Below, one piece after another: positions 33,104 to 43,576 of a stretch of DNA of 64,000 nt. The DNA lies in assembly GCA_023014335.1 (NCBI GenBank), contig JAECYW010000006.1, positions 1,798,001 to 1,862,000 on the forward strand, written 5' to 3'. Numbering within the stretch: the first letter of the stretch is position 1; every line of letters starts with the position of its first letter. This DNA comes from Galerina marginata. Its lineage: Eukaryota > Basidiomycota > Agaricomycetes > Agaricales > Galerinaceae. The position numbers were made by a program, and so were the translations under genes. Under the pieces are notes generated by a model. It worked only from the letters and a program-made list of their open reading frames with translations, ran no database searches and was not told where the DNA came from.

Positions 33104-34480
33104 ATGAATATCAGGATCAAGAAAACGCCACCGGCCCAACGTCTTCCCTTTGACGTTCTCTGGTTCCTCTTCCGATACGTCGTTGCTGTGGACGGGGACG
33201 CAGGACCGACGACCATTTCCCATGTTTGCAAGCTGTGGCGTCAATCCGCCTTGGATACCCCACTGCTGTGGACAAAAATCACCATGCGGCTCTACTTCTA
33301 TAAGCAAAAGCACCAAAGAGCGGAGGCCCGCTTCAACCGCTCGGCGAATTTGCCGTTGGATCTCACTTTTCATTGCTCGCGCAACCTCCAAGAACCAGAG
33401 AGAGACTCTTTGATCATCCCGCACGCACATCGTATTCGGAGCCTGGTCATCTATTCCAAGGGAGGGATGCTCTCTGAGTGGATGTGGATGCGCCTCAACA
33501 TACATATGCCCAGATTGGAAGAATTCAATACCATCATATCTCGCGTCCCAGCTCTTCGTGCTGTTCGGAAGGTTACCTCGCTTGAGGATGTCAGTAATCT
33601 TGTGCCCTTCGTACCAAACAATCGACCAACGGCTTGGCTTGGGTGGGTTACAAGAGGTCTCACCTCGCTCAGGCTTGCCACACTCGACTTTTATACCGAA
33701 ATCTCTATGATAGAGCTTTTCAGCATCCTCGAATACGCCGCCGTTACACTCCAGGAATTTGAATACGAGGGTTATACACCCAGAGATGAGCCCTTCCATT
33801 CATTTCCCCCTCTCAACTTCCCACAGTTACGCAAACTGGCGGTTTCTTTCGTCGACGATATCAGTCCCCTTCTCTTTATCTTCTTCTCTGCCTCGTTGGA
33901 CAGGCTGACTTTGCGCAATTTTAAAGCTTGCCCCTCACACGGCGTCGCTCGCGATATAAACCCGGATTTTGTGATTACTGACCCCCTCGTTTGGCTTTTG
34001 CCGATTATCGGTCAATGGAACACCATTACCCACCTCGAACTTTTCGCTATCGGCGAGTTGCCCAGGAACCAAATTCTGGACTATATTAGGTCTTTGGACA
34101 AGTTGGAGTCGCTCGTTCTCTATGGTGTGGGTGGCCCGGAATGCTTCGCTCAAGAACTCATCCGCGATCCCGAAGGCAGTGGGCCCCTCCTCCCAAAACT
34201 CAAACGTCTTCTGTGTACCGCGTTTAACTCAGGACTGGATGTGATCTTACTCCTACTCTCTCGTCGGTTCCATCAACTTTCTCGGTTGGACAAGCTGACT
34301 ATCGACTCCAACCTCTTCTCTTTCCTTGTGGAACAGGATTCGGATTCGTTGTCCATTCTGAAGGACGCAGCGTTGGAGGTTATGGTCGTCGACAATCCGA
34401 TCCTACAAGAATATGTCCCACTTAATGAGGTGCTTGTTCTGACTAACGAACATCTCTTGCAACAGCCCATTACTGTCTGA
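33104..34480 (+). CDS. F-box/LRR-type protein 5
   Basis: Intronless, 458 aa. An F-box-like start (RLPFDVLWFLFRYVV, about 13-27) leads into the conserved block ISHVCKLWRQSALDTPLLWTKITM seen in agaricomycete F-box proteins. Leucine-rich segments (LTSLRL, LRKLAV, ITHLEL, LESLVL) run to about residue 430. No partner or substrate can be inferred. It belongs to a different subfamily from the paralogue pairs elsewhere in the window. Confidence 0.75.
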   Translation: MNIRIKKTPPAQRLPFDVLWFLFRYVVAVDGDAGPTTISHVCKLWRQSALDTPLLWTKITMRLYFYKQKHQRAEARFNRSANLPLDLTFHCSRNLQEPERDSLIIPHAHRIRSLVIYSKGGMLSEWMWMRLNIHMPRLEEFNTIISRVPALRAVRKVTSLEDVSNLVPFVPNNRPTAWLGWVTRGLTSLRLATLDFYTEISMIELFSILEYAAVTLQEFEYEGYTPRDEPFHSFPPLNFPQLRKLAVSFVDDISPLLFIFFSASLDRLTLRNFKACPSHGVARDINPDFVITDPLVWLLPIIGQWNTITHLELFAIGELPRNQILDYIRSLDKLESLVLYGVGGPECFAQELIRDPEGSGPLLPKLKRLLCTAFNSGLDVILLLLSRRFHQLSRLDKLTIDSNLFSFLVEQDSDSLSILKDAALEVMVVDNPILQEYVPLNEVLVLTNEHLLQQPITV

Positions 34481-34740
34481 CTCTGCTTCATTTATGTACT
34501 CGTTGATGGGAGTGCTTGATCTGTGTACTGGTAAATTCGAAAGGCTTTCTGTTGTCAATACATATATGTACTATATTTCCCCTTTATGTAATTCAGTTGT
34601 GTGCAACTATTGATTCGGGCCATCGGATCGTAGGTCTGCACTCAATAATGAACGCTGGTCCGTGAGCGTGCAACTTCTGGCAGCTGACTAAAGATCTATC
34701 CATCCATCGATTAGAATCTCTTCCAGCATCTTTCACGATC

Positions 34741-35813
34741 ATGGAAGTTATCGCTCAGTACAAAAACAAGGAAATCGCCAAAGTTATTGATCCCAGTGGG
34801 TGGTTATTTGTCTTCATGGATCCGTCACAGGTTTCCGGCAACTGGGCCTGACATTTGATTGGCGGTTTGACAGCTGTGGCTGCTTTCGCGCCATTACTGA
34901 AAGCGAAGAAGACTTTCATTCGTGAGATACCCGTGAAATCGTTCACATATGGACCTACAGATCGTCACCAGGTAGCTTCTGTTTGGAATATGAGCATTGG
35001 GGGAAAAGCTAATATAACTTCTAGTTGGACATATATTACCCCTTAACGACCACATCCGAAAAGGCGCCCATCTTGTTCTTCATATACGGAGGTGGATTCA
35101 ACACCGGCGAACGCAATATATCTCCTAGAAGCTTTGGGTTGGTCTACGCCTGTCTAGCAGCGTTCTTTGCTCGCCGAGGATACATCGTGGTTATCCCTGA
35201 TTACCGCCTCGTCCCGCATGTTTTATTCCCTGGACCTGCTGAGGACATCCGCGACGCCATTCGGTGGGTCACCAATAACCCAGAAAACCTCGTCTCCGAT
35301 GGGTCTCCATTCCCCGACTTAAATACCGTCGTCATTATGGGCCATTCCGCTGGAGCAGCGCATATAGCCACATTGTTATTCCACCCCAATGTCCTCTTAG
35401 ACAACGACGAGCTCCGGTCAAAGATCAAAGCTGCGGTCCTTGAATCCCCTCCTTACGACCTTTCTGCTATGACCATGGACTGGGGAGAAACAGCAGCAAT
35501 ACACACAAAATACTGGGGCACTCTGGAAGGAGCTAAAGCCAATGACCCGCTTCACCTTTACCGCCGCCTTCCAAATACCGTCATCGAGTCCTTGCCGAAA
35601 ATCTTGATGGTCGAAGCAGAAAGGGAACCAGATTGGTTAGCAGACGCCGGGACAGCGTTCCACGAAGAGGTCAGGACGAGGACCGGCGAAAACATAAAAA
35701 GAATAATTGCAAAAGGCCATAATCATGTCAGCATAAACTGGGCACTCAGCAGCGGAGAGGGTGAGGATTGGGGCGAACAGGTGGCGGAGTGGTTGAGCGA
35801 AATTAACGCGTGA
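34741..35813 (+). CDS. Alpha/beta hydrolase (esterase/lipase, fold-3 type)
   Basis: Three exons (34741-34795, 34874-34971, 35025-35813) give 313 aa. The catalytic outline is complete: oxyanion-hole loop FFIYGGGFNTG, nucleophile elbow GHSAGAAH, an acidic residue probably in EREPDW, and His in KGHNHVSINWAL. The oxyanion loop reads YGGGF where the hormone-sensitive-lipase/fold-3 family usually has HGGGF, a change I note as unusual. There is no signal peptide, so it is probably intracellular and acts on a small ester, lactone or amide. The similar kynurenine formamidases cannot be excluded. Confidence 0.8.
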
Positions 35814-35995
35814 ATCGGACTCTGGAAAATGGAATAATGGACCTCGTATACCAAACCTAAATAAATAACCATGGTTCCGACCAATTCTTTATAGCTGGAC
35901 ATTCATTCTTGCATCGTAGATTATAGATTTTTGTAAAGGCGTCTAAGATAGTTTAGAAAGAACTGGCCATTGTCGGATTGTAATGACGGTGTTGC

Positions 35996-37275
35996 TTACC
36001 ATTTGGTATCATAGTCAATGATTGTCGTCCCTATCTTCTTTCCCAACAAAAATGATTTGTCGACGATGGCACTCGCTATCGCCACATCCTGCAAACCGAT
36101 TCCTACAGATTTAAACATTGTAATGGGGCCATCGTAAAGATTTTCCGAAACACGGGGCTTCTCAATATCCAATAGTTGGCAAAACGATTCCAATGCCAGG
36201 TTTCCGTTTTCGTCCATTGGAATTAACTGTCCCAATTCTGTCATTTGCTCAGGGGAAACTCCCGCGTCTATGAGCTCTCCAGCCTCATGCAAGCATGCCT
36301 CCCGGGAATCGACGAGTAGAACGGGAAAATAAGATGCAGAATTTTCACCGTCCCAAGATTTAAAGCTGCCTATTGCTCTCTGGACGAGGGATTTATCGAC
36401 TTCTCGCATCGAAGGTGTGTAGCTTCCTATAAGAATGATGTGTGTACCGTTTTTCACCCAGGACGAGGGAAATAAAGGCGTAGTGGAGGACGTGGCGCAG
36501 ATAATGATATCGGCCGATTTGACGGCCGATTGAATGCTGCTCGATTCATTATTGTGGATCTCTTGGTCTGATGCGCTGATATTAGAGGCATTGGAGGCGA
36601 GAAGAGAAATTTGAACATGGGAGAACCGAGATATTAATTTTTCCTGGAGAGATATGGCACGATGATTGGCGGTACGATTAACGACGATGCACTGAGTGAT
36701 GGATGGAAAGTGACGAATGTGAAGATCAAGGTGGGACTCGATCTGCTGCCCCGCTCCAAAAGCGACCAATGTCTGAGGCTTAGATGGGCCTACCAGGCTC
36801 GTGGAAAGTAGCGAGCCTATTTTGACACAGAGATTTAGTTTGTTGGATTTCGAGGGCAAAATAATCCCCTACCAGCGGCATTTCGTAAAGCAGTCAGTTT
36901 CCTGGCGTTTACAATGGCCTTCGTTACTCCGGTTTCCTCGTCTAATATTAGGGTAGTCGCGGGGAGGCCACGGGAGTCATTCTGTCTCGGTACGCAGACT
37001 ACTTTGATAGCTGTGTCACCTAGACGAGTACTAGCCTGAGCGGCGTGAGAGGGCGGCGGCTCATGAAGATGTAGACCAATTCGAGCTGGCATAAAAAGCG
37101 CAGTATGATGAGCGGTTGGGATGCTGATCCGCGGAGGCATAACCACAGAGCCTTCCCTCGCTGAAGAATCTGACAAGCAAATGAACACTTGCGCCATCAG
37201 CAGCTGTAAATCGTCTGGTGAAAGAGCGGAGGCAACGGTATCCACATCAGACGCAGAAAGGACGAGAAGAGACAT
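35996..37275 (-). CDS. Ornithine cyclodeaminase/mu-crystallin family protein
   Basis: Two exons (36873-37275, 35996-36816) give 407 aa. Family features: an N-terminal dimerisation part with MPPRISIP, the NARKLTALRNAAGSLLS helix, a Rossmann GAGQQIESHLDLH for NAD(P) (the normal GxGxQ pattern), CATSSTTPLF and IGSYTPSMREVD, and a C-terminal SVGIGLQDVAIA. Such enzymes cyclise ornithine to proline or act as imine/ketimine reductases, and the fungal substrate is usually unknown. It is longer than bacterial members because of two low-complexity inserts. It shares a divergent promoter with the DUF4419 gene. Confidence 0.85.
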
Positions 37276-37644
37276 CCAGATTTATTAAGTTTCTTTGGTG
37301 AGATTATAGTGGAATAGGACTTTTCAGATTGATGAACGAGATGGTGTAGGCATTAACGTGAAGGTGAAGAGAGAGCAGTGGAAGAAGACAACTCGAAGAC
37401 CGACGGCCCAGTGGGCCGGTTACCCGCTCTCCCACTGAACTGACAGTGAGCGCTGCCAGCAGTCATCAACGATGTGTTCGAAGCAATGTTCAAAATCTAA
37501 GGATAGTTTAAATCCTTCACTTGGTACATCTATCACATTGAAGTCTTTGAATAGCTACGCCGGTTCTACTCTTATATAAGGGCAGCTTCGAAACGACTCT
37601 GAGACTGTCCGGTGTCCAAGTTGTCCCCACTTCATCCCTTGGTC
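37276..37644. other. Divergent promoter region with TATA box
   Basis: A 369-nt spacer between divergent genes, with TATATAAG on the DUF4419 side. No other site was recognised. Confidence 0.5.
37573..37580 (+). promoter_or_regulatory. TATA box (TATATAAG)
   Basis: About 65-72 nt before the DUF4419 start codon, the usual position for a fungal TATA element. Confidence 0.5.
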
Positions 37645-39020
37645 ATGCCCGTATCTTTCTCTGTTGCCAAACACGATGCTAATCCAGTTCCTGCACCACG
37701 GAATTCAATTTCAAATGCCAGTGAATTTCTGGCGGATAGTTGGGCGATAAAAGCGAAAACCGTCCATAGCGCAGAATTATTGCAGACATCTCTGGTCAAC
37801 GCCGACTTCTCAGCGATATGCGTTGAGGATAATGGATTTGTAGACACCGTGAGGAGGGCCTACAATGGACATCACCATCTCGTTATCAGGTTTGTGGTCA
37901 TGTATTTGAATTTCTTTTGCGCTTACCTGGTGTAGGCCCGACGATGTCTGGATCGCCATCTTAGGACAATTTAATTTCTAGTGTGTTTTTAGTTTCGTCT
38001 TGCTTTTGGTGGCCAATTTACACTAGGAATCGTTTCCCATTAGCGTTAATGCCCATGTCGAGGAACTGCGTCATCAATTCGTAGCCCACGAAGGAAAGAA
38101 GAAGCTCACGGTTTCTGCAATAGGAACTCGATATACTGTCGACTTTGAGTACCTCGCAAATCAAATGTCAAACCTGATCCACGATAATGTTCGTCAGTTG
38201 TCAACAAATTTGTGTAGCCCATTTTTTATATTTGGTGGCAGGTCGTGGACAAGCATCTGAAAAACTGGATCCTGCCAGACTTCACCACGACCACACATAA
38301 TGATACAGTTATATGTTCGGTCCTAATGATGTCGACGCTCAAGGCGTATGTCGCGTACTGGCACATTTTTTTCTTGGGCACGGGCTGACCCTTGCTTGCA
38401 GGTATTTCAAGTATGAGGTGCTGCTTCTCTGTGGGATACCTTCCGTCACTCTCGAAGGCGAAAAGGAAGACTGGGAAAAGCTGCTGGCCAGGTTGGATAA
38501 ACTCAGTGACTTCGGGGCAGAGCCAGCCGTATGGGCAACACTCCTTCGTCCTATCCTCAGTCGATTCGTGAATGCTTTTGAGGGCGAGCCAGATATCGAC
38601 TTCTGGGGAAGAGTCTGCCACTTCCATTTCGGTGGCTCCGGACCATCCTACCTTTCTGGGTGGATCACCGCATTCTGCGTCTGGAACAACCAGGGTAAAT
38701 GGCAGGGACCTGCCCTTGGTATACCCACGGAAGACGAGAGTTGGATAGAGAAGGAGTACGGTTTCAGGCAACTGGAGTTGGACGGAGTGAAATATCCAAT
38801 CATCGACGACAACCACGTCCCCGTGGCATTCTGCGAAGTTGACGTTAAATTGAACGATAATGGAGATATAGTGGAGTGCATGATGGTTTCTGGCCACTTG
38901 GCCAGCATTGCGGAAGGGGATCGGAAGGACATAATCCGACCACTGCCGTCTTGGTTCATATTTGTCAAAGAAGTGGGCGAGGATCCGAGGAGCTTGAGAC
39001 GACGAAAAAAGGCGTTATAA
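37645..39020 (+). CDS. DUF4419-domain protein
   Basis: Five exons (37645-37889, 37936-37980, 38044-38188, 38242-38345, 38402-39020) keep frame for 385 aa. The fourth exon begins after a GTTCGT donor intron. Hallmarks of the fungal DUF4419 family: HHLVIRPDDVWIAILGQFNFYVN, FVAHEGKKKLTV, ILPDFTTTTHNDTVICSVLMM, YEVLLLCGIPSVTLEG and HFGGSGPSYLSGWITAFCVW. Function is unknown; the family is abundant and variable in Agaricomycetes. No signal peptide or membrane segment is present. The start was set at the first ATG after the TATA box. Confidence 0.85.
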
Positions 39021-40216
39021 TGGGGGGAAAAGAATCGAGTTCGATGTGAGCAGGGTTATTTGTATACCGGCCATAAAGATTCCGAATTGAACTGAAAATA
39101 AGCGAGTGGTTAACCAGAATTCTTGTGAGTGTCGAACGAGTAGCATTGGTGTTTTGGAGTGTCAATGCCAAGTCCCAACCTGGTAGTTTTGATTATAAGA
39201 AGCGTCAAATTAGTGCAAAGACCAACTTACAAGAACATTGCCAAAATCAGTCATGTCTTCTGCACCCGACCATGTCGTCCAGGCTGACATCTCTCCTGAC
39301 AAAGGAGCTGTCTCTTCCCTTGAGCTTTGCCTGTCAAGACTGGTGTCCCAGTCGCAGATAGGGAGGTCAAAGGCATTACTGTTCATGCTTCTGATGAAGG
39401 CGGTAAATCCACCGTTAGTGGAGTAACTGGCCCCTCTCGCAACATCCTCAGGACCGTGAAAAACATCGTGGCCTAAGTTGAGAAGGATAACCAGGTCAGT
39501 GAAGGGCCATTACCATCGAACTGAAAGGGGCTTCGCCAAGATCGTGGAGAATTCACGCAGAACCTGTTCAGGACCATGCAAGCCAGTACCCAAACTTCAA
39601 CACCGTTATATGCCATGTCCAACACCTGGTCACCTGGAATGGGACCAACGACGAGGATTAGGACCACTGGCATGAAGAATTCGACATCCAAATTGGCAGA
39701 ACCATTGGGAAAATTCATCATGAACTCTCGCTCCGGGCTGTCGCTGAAATTAGGTACTTAGATATGCGGTTTTCTGGGCCGGCTTCGGAACTTTCAGTAG
39801 ACTTGGGGATGCAGGCTTCTTGAATGTATGGGTATTCCTGTTGAGAAACAATCAGTGATGCAGACATATTGCAATGAGGGGGCTTACCAAAGAAGAGTCA
39901 AATCCAGTTTGGCAGACGGGCCGTCTTCGTCGTCAACGCGTCAACCCTTGAACTCGAAGTCGAGACCCACGCAGGCGGGAGGAGCAAAGGTTAAGATAAT
40001 ATCAGATATCGTTTCCCAGACCAGATCATTGGGTTCGAATTTTTTTGGAACGGATATACAAGACATGACAATTAAAGTTGCTATTTGAGTCTGAACGGAG
40101 GCAATGGGGTGTGCGATTAGGATGAAGAGCCATCGCACACGAAACTGTACATGGGAGAAAAAGTAACCTTGGACTGAGGAAAGGATAGGACTTGTGCGTC
40201 ACTTGAATGATACATG
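39021..40216. other. Intergenic, possible gene relic
   Basis: Plus-strand segments at about 39253-39420 and 39560-39760 look protein-like in composition but are broken by stops and have no consistent splice sites. No family was recognised; it may be a decayed gene. Confidence 0.35.
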
Positions 40217-41516
40217 TTATACTGCAGCTTCCGCTTCGCCGTCAGCATCAGCGTCTCCGTCTGCGTCCGCATCATGATTGCCTAAAGAAAAGGCTCAGAC
40301 ATATTATGGAAAGATCGCGCGAAGAACCTTACCAACGAAGTCATTTGGATCATTTTCTGAAAGAAAGGTTCAGATCTTTGATTAATGACATTTGTCGTAG
40401 TGTCCTTACCTTTATTGGACTCCCCAAGGCTAGAAATATCAGCCTGAGCGTTGCCATTGACGGCGGCGAGGACGGCATCCTCTTCGACGCCGTCTTCGTC
40501 TCCGCCTTCATTTGCTTTATTCTGGCCCTCTTCGCCGTCTACGTCTCCATCAGGATTGGTGTCTTCTGTGTGCTGTACTTTCCTCTTCTTCAAGAGGACT
40601 CCGGCGAAGATAGGTTTGCCGCTTTTACTAGGTGGTGCAGCGGCGGAGCCCTCGACGCTCTTCCTAGGCCTCCCTCTACCGCGCTTTGGTTTTGGTTCTT
40701 CCGTCTCGTCCTCGTCCTCGTCTTCATCGTCATCGTCTTCGTCCTTTTCAGGTACGCTTTTCCTAGGCCTCCCTCTACCGCGCTTTGGTTTTGGTTCTTC
40801 CTCTTCTTCCGTCTCGTCCTCGTCCTCGTCGTCTTCATCTTCGTCATCTTCGTCCTCGTCCTCGTCAGGCACGCTTTTTCTGGGTCGACCTCTTCCCCTC
40901 TTGACCGAAGTGGAGGCTGCCGCCCTCTCCCCACTAGGCACGCTTTTCCTCGGCCGACCTCTTCCACGATTTTGTTTGGACGCCGGGCCTGCCTTAGTGG
41001 TTACTCGTCGTGTCTGCCGGGTTTTCGTTGGTGAGCTTTCTCCTTTACTGTCTCCTGCATCGCTTTTTCTGGGTCGGCCACGCTTGCGGGGAGTCCTTGG
41101 CTTATAGGCGCTAGTTGGGCTAGCGTCTTCTTCTTGTACGAGCTTGACACGTTTTGTGCCTTTGTAGCGAGTGTTGTAGTTTGAACTATCATCCTCGTAC
41201 GATTCCTCATCTACAACTTTGCGCTTCGAAGGACTTTTTGGCTGAGCAGCCTTACGTGGAGTTTGCGTTTGTTCCATCTTTGCAATAGCTGGCTCAACTG
41301 GGTTGATATAAGGTCAGTCAGACAAGGGAGTTAAATAAGGTGGCAACAAAACAGAAACTTACGACCTCGTTCGTCGACATCGCGTAGAAAATCAATCATA
41401 TCATCTTTGCGCCCGAGGCCCTGATAGGATGCTCCTTCAGTGGAACCTTGCACAAGCTGGGTGCAAACAAGACGAAGGCATTCTGCCTTCAACAACTCCC
41501 ATGGAAATTCGGACAT
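40217..41516 (-). CDS. AT-hook DNA-binding protein with SAP-like N-terminus
   Basis: Four exons (41363-41516, 40410-41297, 24-nt 40333-40356, 40217-40281) give 376 aa, and all phases match. The N-terminal 51 residues (ELLKAECLRLVCTQL...GRKDDMIDFLRDVDERG) resemble a SAP-type helix-extension-helix. Then come five AT-hooks, RKRGRPRKS and four RGRGRPRKS copies, separated by acidic DEDEDED spacers, and an acidic tail of DADA repeats. AT-hooks grip the minor groove of AT-rich DNA, so a chromatin or scaffold role is likely. Two of the hook-plus-spacer units are almost identical at DNA level, indicating recent tandem duplication. An additional 5' exon cannot be excluded. Confidence 0.75.
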
Positions 41517-42132
41517 CGCATAAATTCTGCAGACGATTCCAGTAAGGTCCAATACCTGCGTAGAGCTGTCGATAAACAAGAGCTGACGGCTGCGTTGAAG
41601 AGGGAATAGACTAAGTAGCAAATAGAAAAGCCGTGAGACCGAGGCAGTTTGCATTGTGTGTGACAGGCATGTGACAGTCGTTACTTACTACGTCCCGCTC
41701 ACCACCGGACATGTTCATGTCCAACTCTCCGTACTCGCCCAAAGGATAATACATGCTACAAGCTCTGCTACATCCTCAGCTGACAGAATTATATAATTTT
41801 TCCGAACTCAAGTGGGCTGATTAACCGTCAACTTACTCAGGGGATGCGGCGCCAGGTTGACTTGTCAATTCATGCTAGTGTCACTGGCAACAGCCACGCA
41901 CATGAAATGCACCTGGCCATAGAAATCAGTCATAGAGAAGTCCAATATGTCAGAACTAAACGTATTTTGGTGTATCTCACAGGTGCACTTACTATGACCA
42001 ACGCAATGCTTATCGGGCACTCATAAAGGGTGGAGGCACAGCCTGCGCCTTTTTGCTCGCCGCAGAATACACAGCCTTCCTTGGATTGGGGTTTCTTTAT
42101 AAACTTGTCACCGTTATCCCTATTGTCAAGCC
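41517..42132. other. Divergent promoter region
   Basis: Lies between the AT-hook gene and F-box 6. A possible extra 5' exon of the AT-hook gene (ATG near 41754 on the minus strand) could not be joined convincingly. Confidence 0.4.
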
Positions 42133-43485
42133 ATGCATCAGCTTCGCCAATTCACAAGGCCTTCACTCTTTGACGACACCGCATGCGACGCAAATCATGG
42201 AAGTCCTGGCCCATTTCCCATTCTCCCCACCGAGCTCATTGCGCTCATACTCGAATACCTCAAAGACGATTACTCAACCTTGTTCGCTCTTTCCCTCACA
42301 AATAGGTTTATGAACGAGGCAACCAAACCAGTGCTCTATCGCTCCATCCACAGTGGCGTAATAACCATGCGAACAGGGATGCCGAGGAATGGCGATCGTG
42401 CACTAACTTCAGTTGTGGGAAATTTTAGCCTCGCGCGATATGTACTGGAGTATACCCTCGAGGATACTGTCGAAAATCAGTTTTCAAATTTCGTAACGCG
42501 CCGGCACCCCCATCCTGGCATGCAAAAAATGGTTAATCCAAATCTTCGACCTGCTTTGCATGCAATGGTTAACCTGAAGCACCTATCCGTCCACACATAT
42601 TCTATCGACAATTGGAATTTACTCGATTTCGGACCTTCGCCTCCCAATAGCATCCCCAAGGTTGAAATATTTCAACTGGAAACGTTCTCCTGGACCGGCC
42701 ATACACGCGACGCGTCTTCAAGTTCATATCGTAGCCTCTCATCCTTCCTCATGACACAGCGCAAACTTCGTCGCGTTCAAGCACAACTTAATGGCCAAAA
42801 CAACGACTATAGAATTGGTGGTATGATTCGCTCCCAACCTCAAACTCCGATTCCTCCAGAAGCCTGTCCAGACCTTGAGTGGATAATAGGCAACCGAGGA
42901 ACGATCGAGGCACTTCTTCCTGGTCGAAAGATTACGATCGTTGTATGGCAACCTTGCTGGAGTGACGCCAGGGGATCGATCGCCTTTCTGGCCAAAGAAT
43001 TAAGTCGATTACGGGTTCTCTCGCTGCACGACTCTGGTTTTCTCGCCCCGATTCCCCCTGTATTCGAAATGGCGAAGTACCTGCAAAATTTGAAATATCT
43101 AGAGGTTCATAACACGGTATGCTTTAGACTTCAGTTTATTGTATCGCATCGCTAAATCATCTTCTTCCAGGATTTCGACTCCCTTGAGTGGGTGAAAGCC
43201 CTTCCCGTCATTTGCGGGCTAGTTCTGAATGATGATCGGAATCGGAACCGTCCGTTTAACACGCCAAAAAGAAGGGACCAGGCCGCCAATTTGTTCGTGG
43301 AGTGTCCGACATTGGAGTTTATAGCTGTCGAGCTTCTGGATTCCCTCAAAAACAACTTCGAGTGGTGGGACCGTTTCGACTCAGATGTAGAACGACATGG
43401 GGACAAGGTAAGTGGTACTGGATGGGAGCCCAAGTACGTGAAATATTCATATTGTGAGAGGATTCTTTATCCTTCGATTTCTTAA
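42133..43485 (+). CDS. F-box protein 6
   Basis: Two exons (42133-43116, 43171-43485) give 432 aa. F-box: FPILPTELIALILEYLKDD...FALSLTNRFMNEATKPVLY, about 28-70. The middle has leucine-rich elements, and a WW-rich part near 330-400 (VVWQPCWSDARG, FEWWDRF). The 3' end includes a potential donor (GTAAGT at about 43409), so the true C-terminus may differ. First of four consecutive F-box genes. Confidence 0.7.
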
Positions 43486-43576
43486 ATGTCCTGTGATATA
43501 TGGGACTTTTGAGTAACCATGAGGGAAGGTGTTAGATACGGGACTACCACCAAATATTTACTACGACTATTGCCTT

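Noticed and set aside
40451..41107. Long plus-strand ORFs rich in Ser and Val opposite the AT-hook gene
   Set aside because: Antisense shadows of the acidic and RGRPRKS repeats. The minus-strand model has matching splice phases and motifs.
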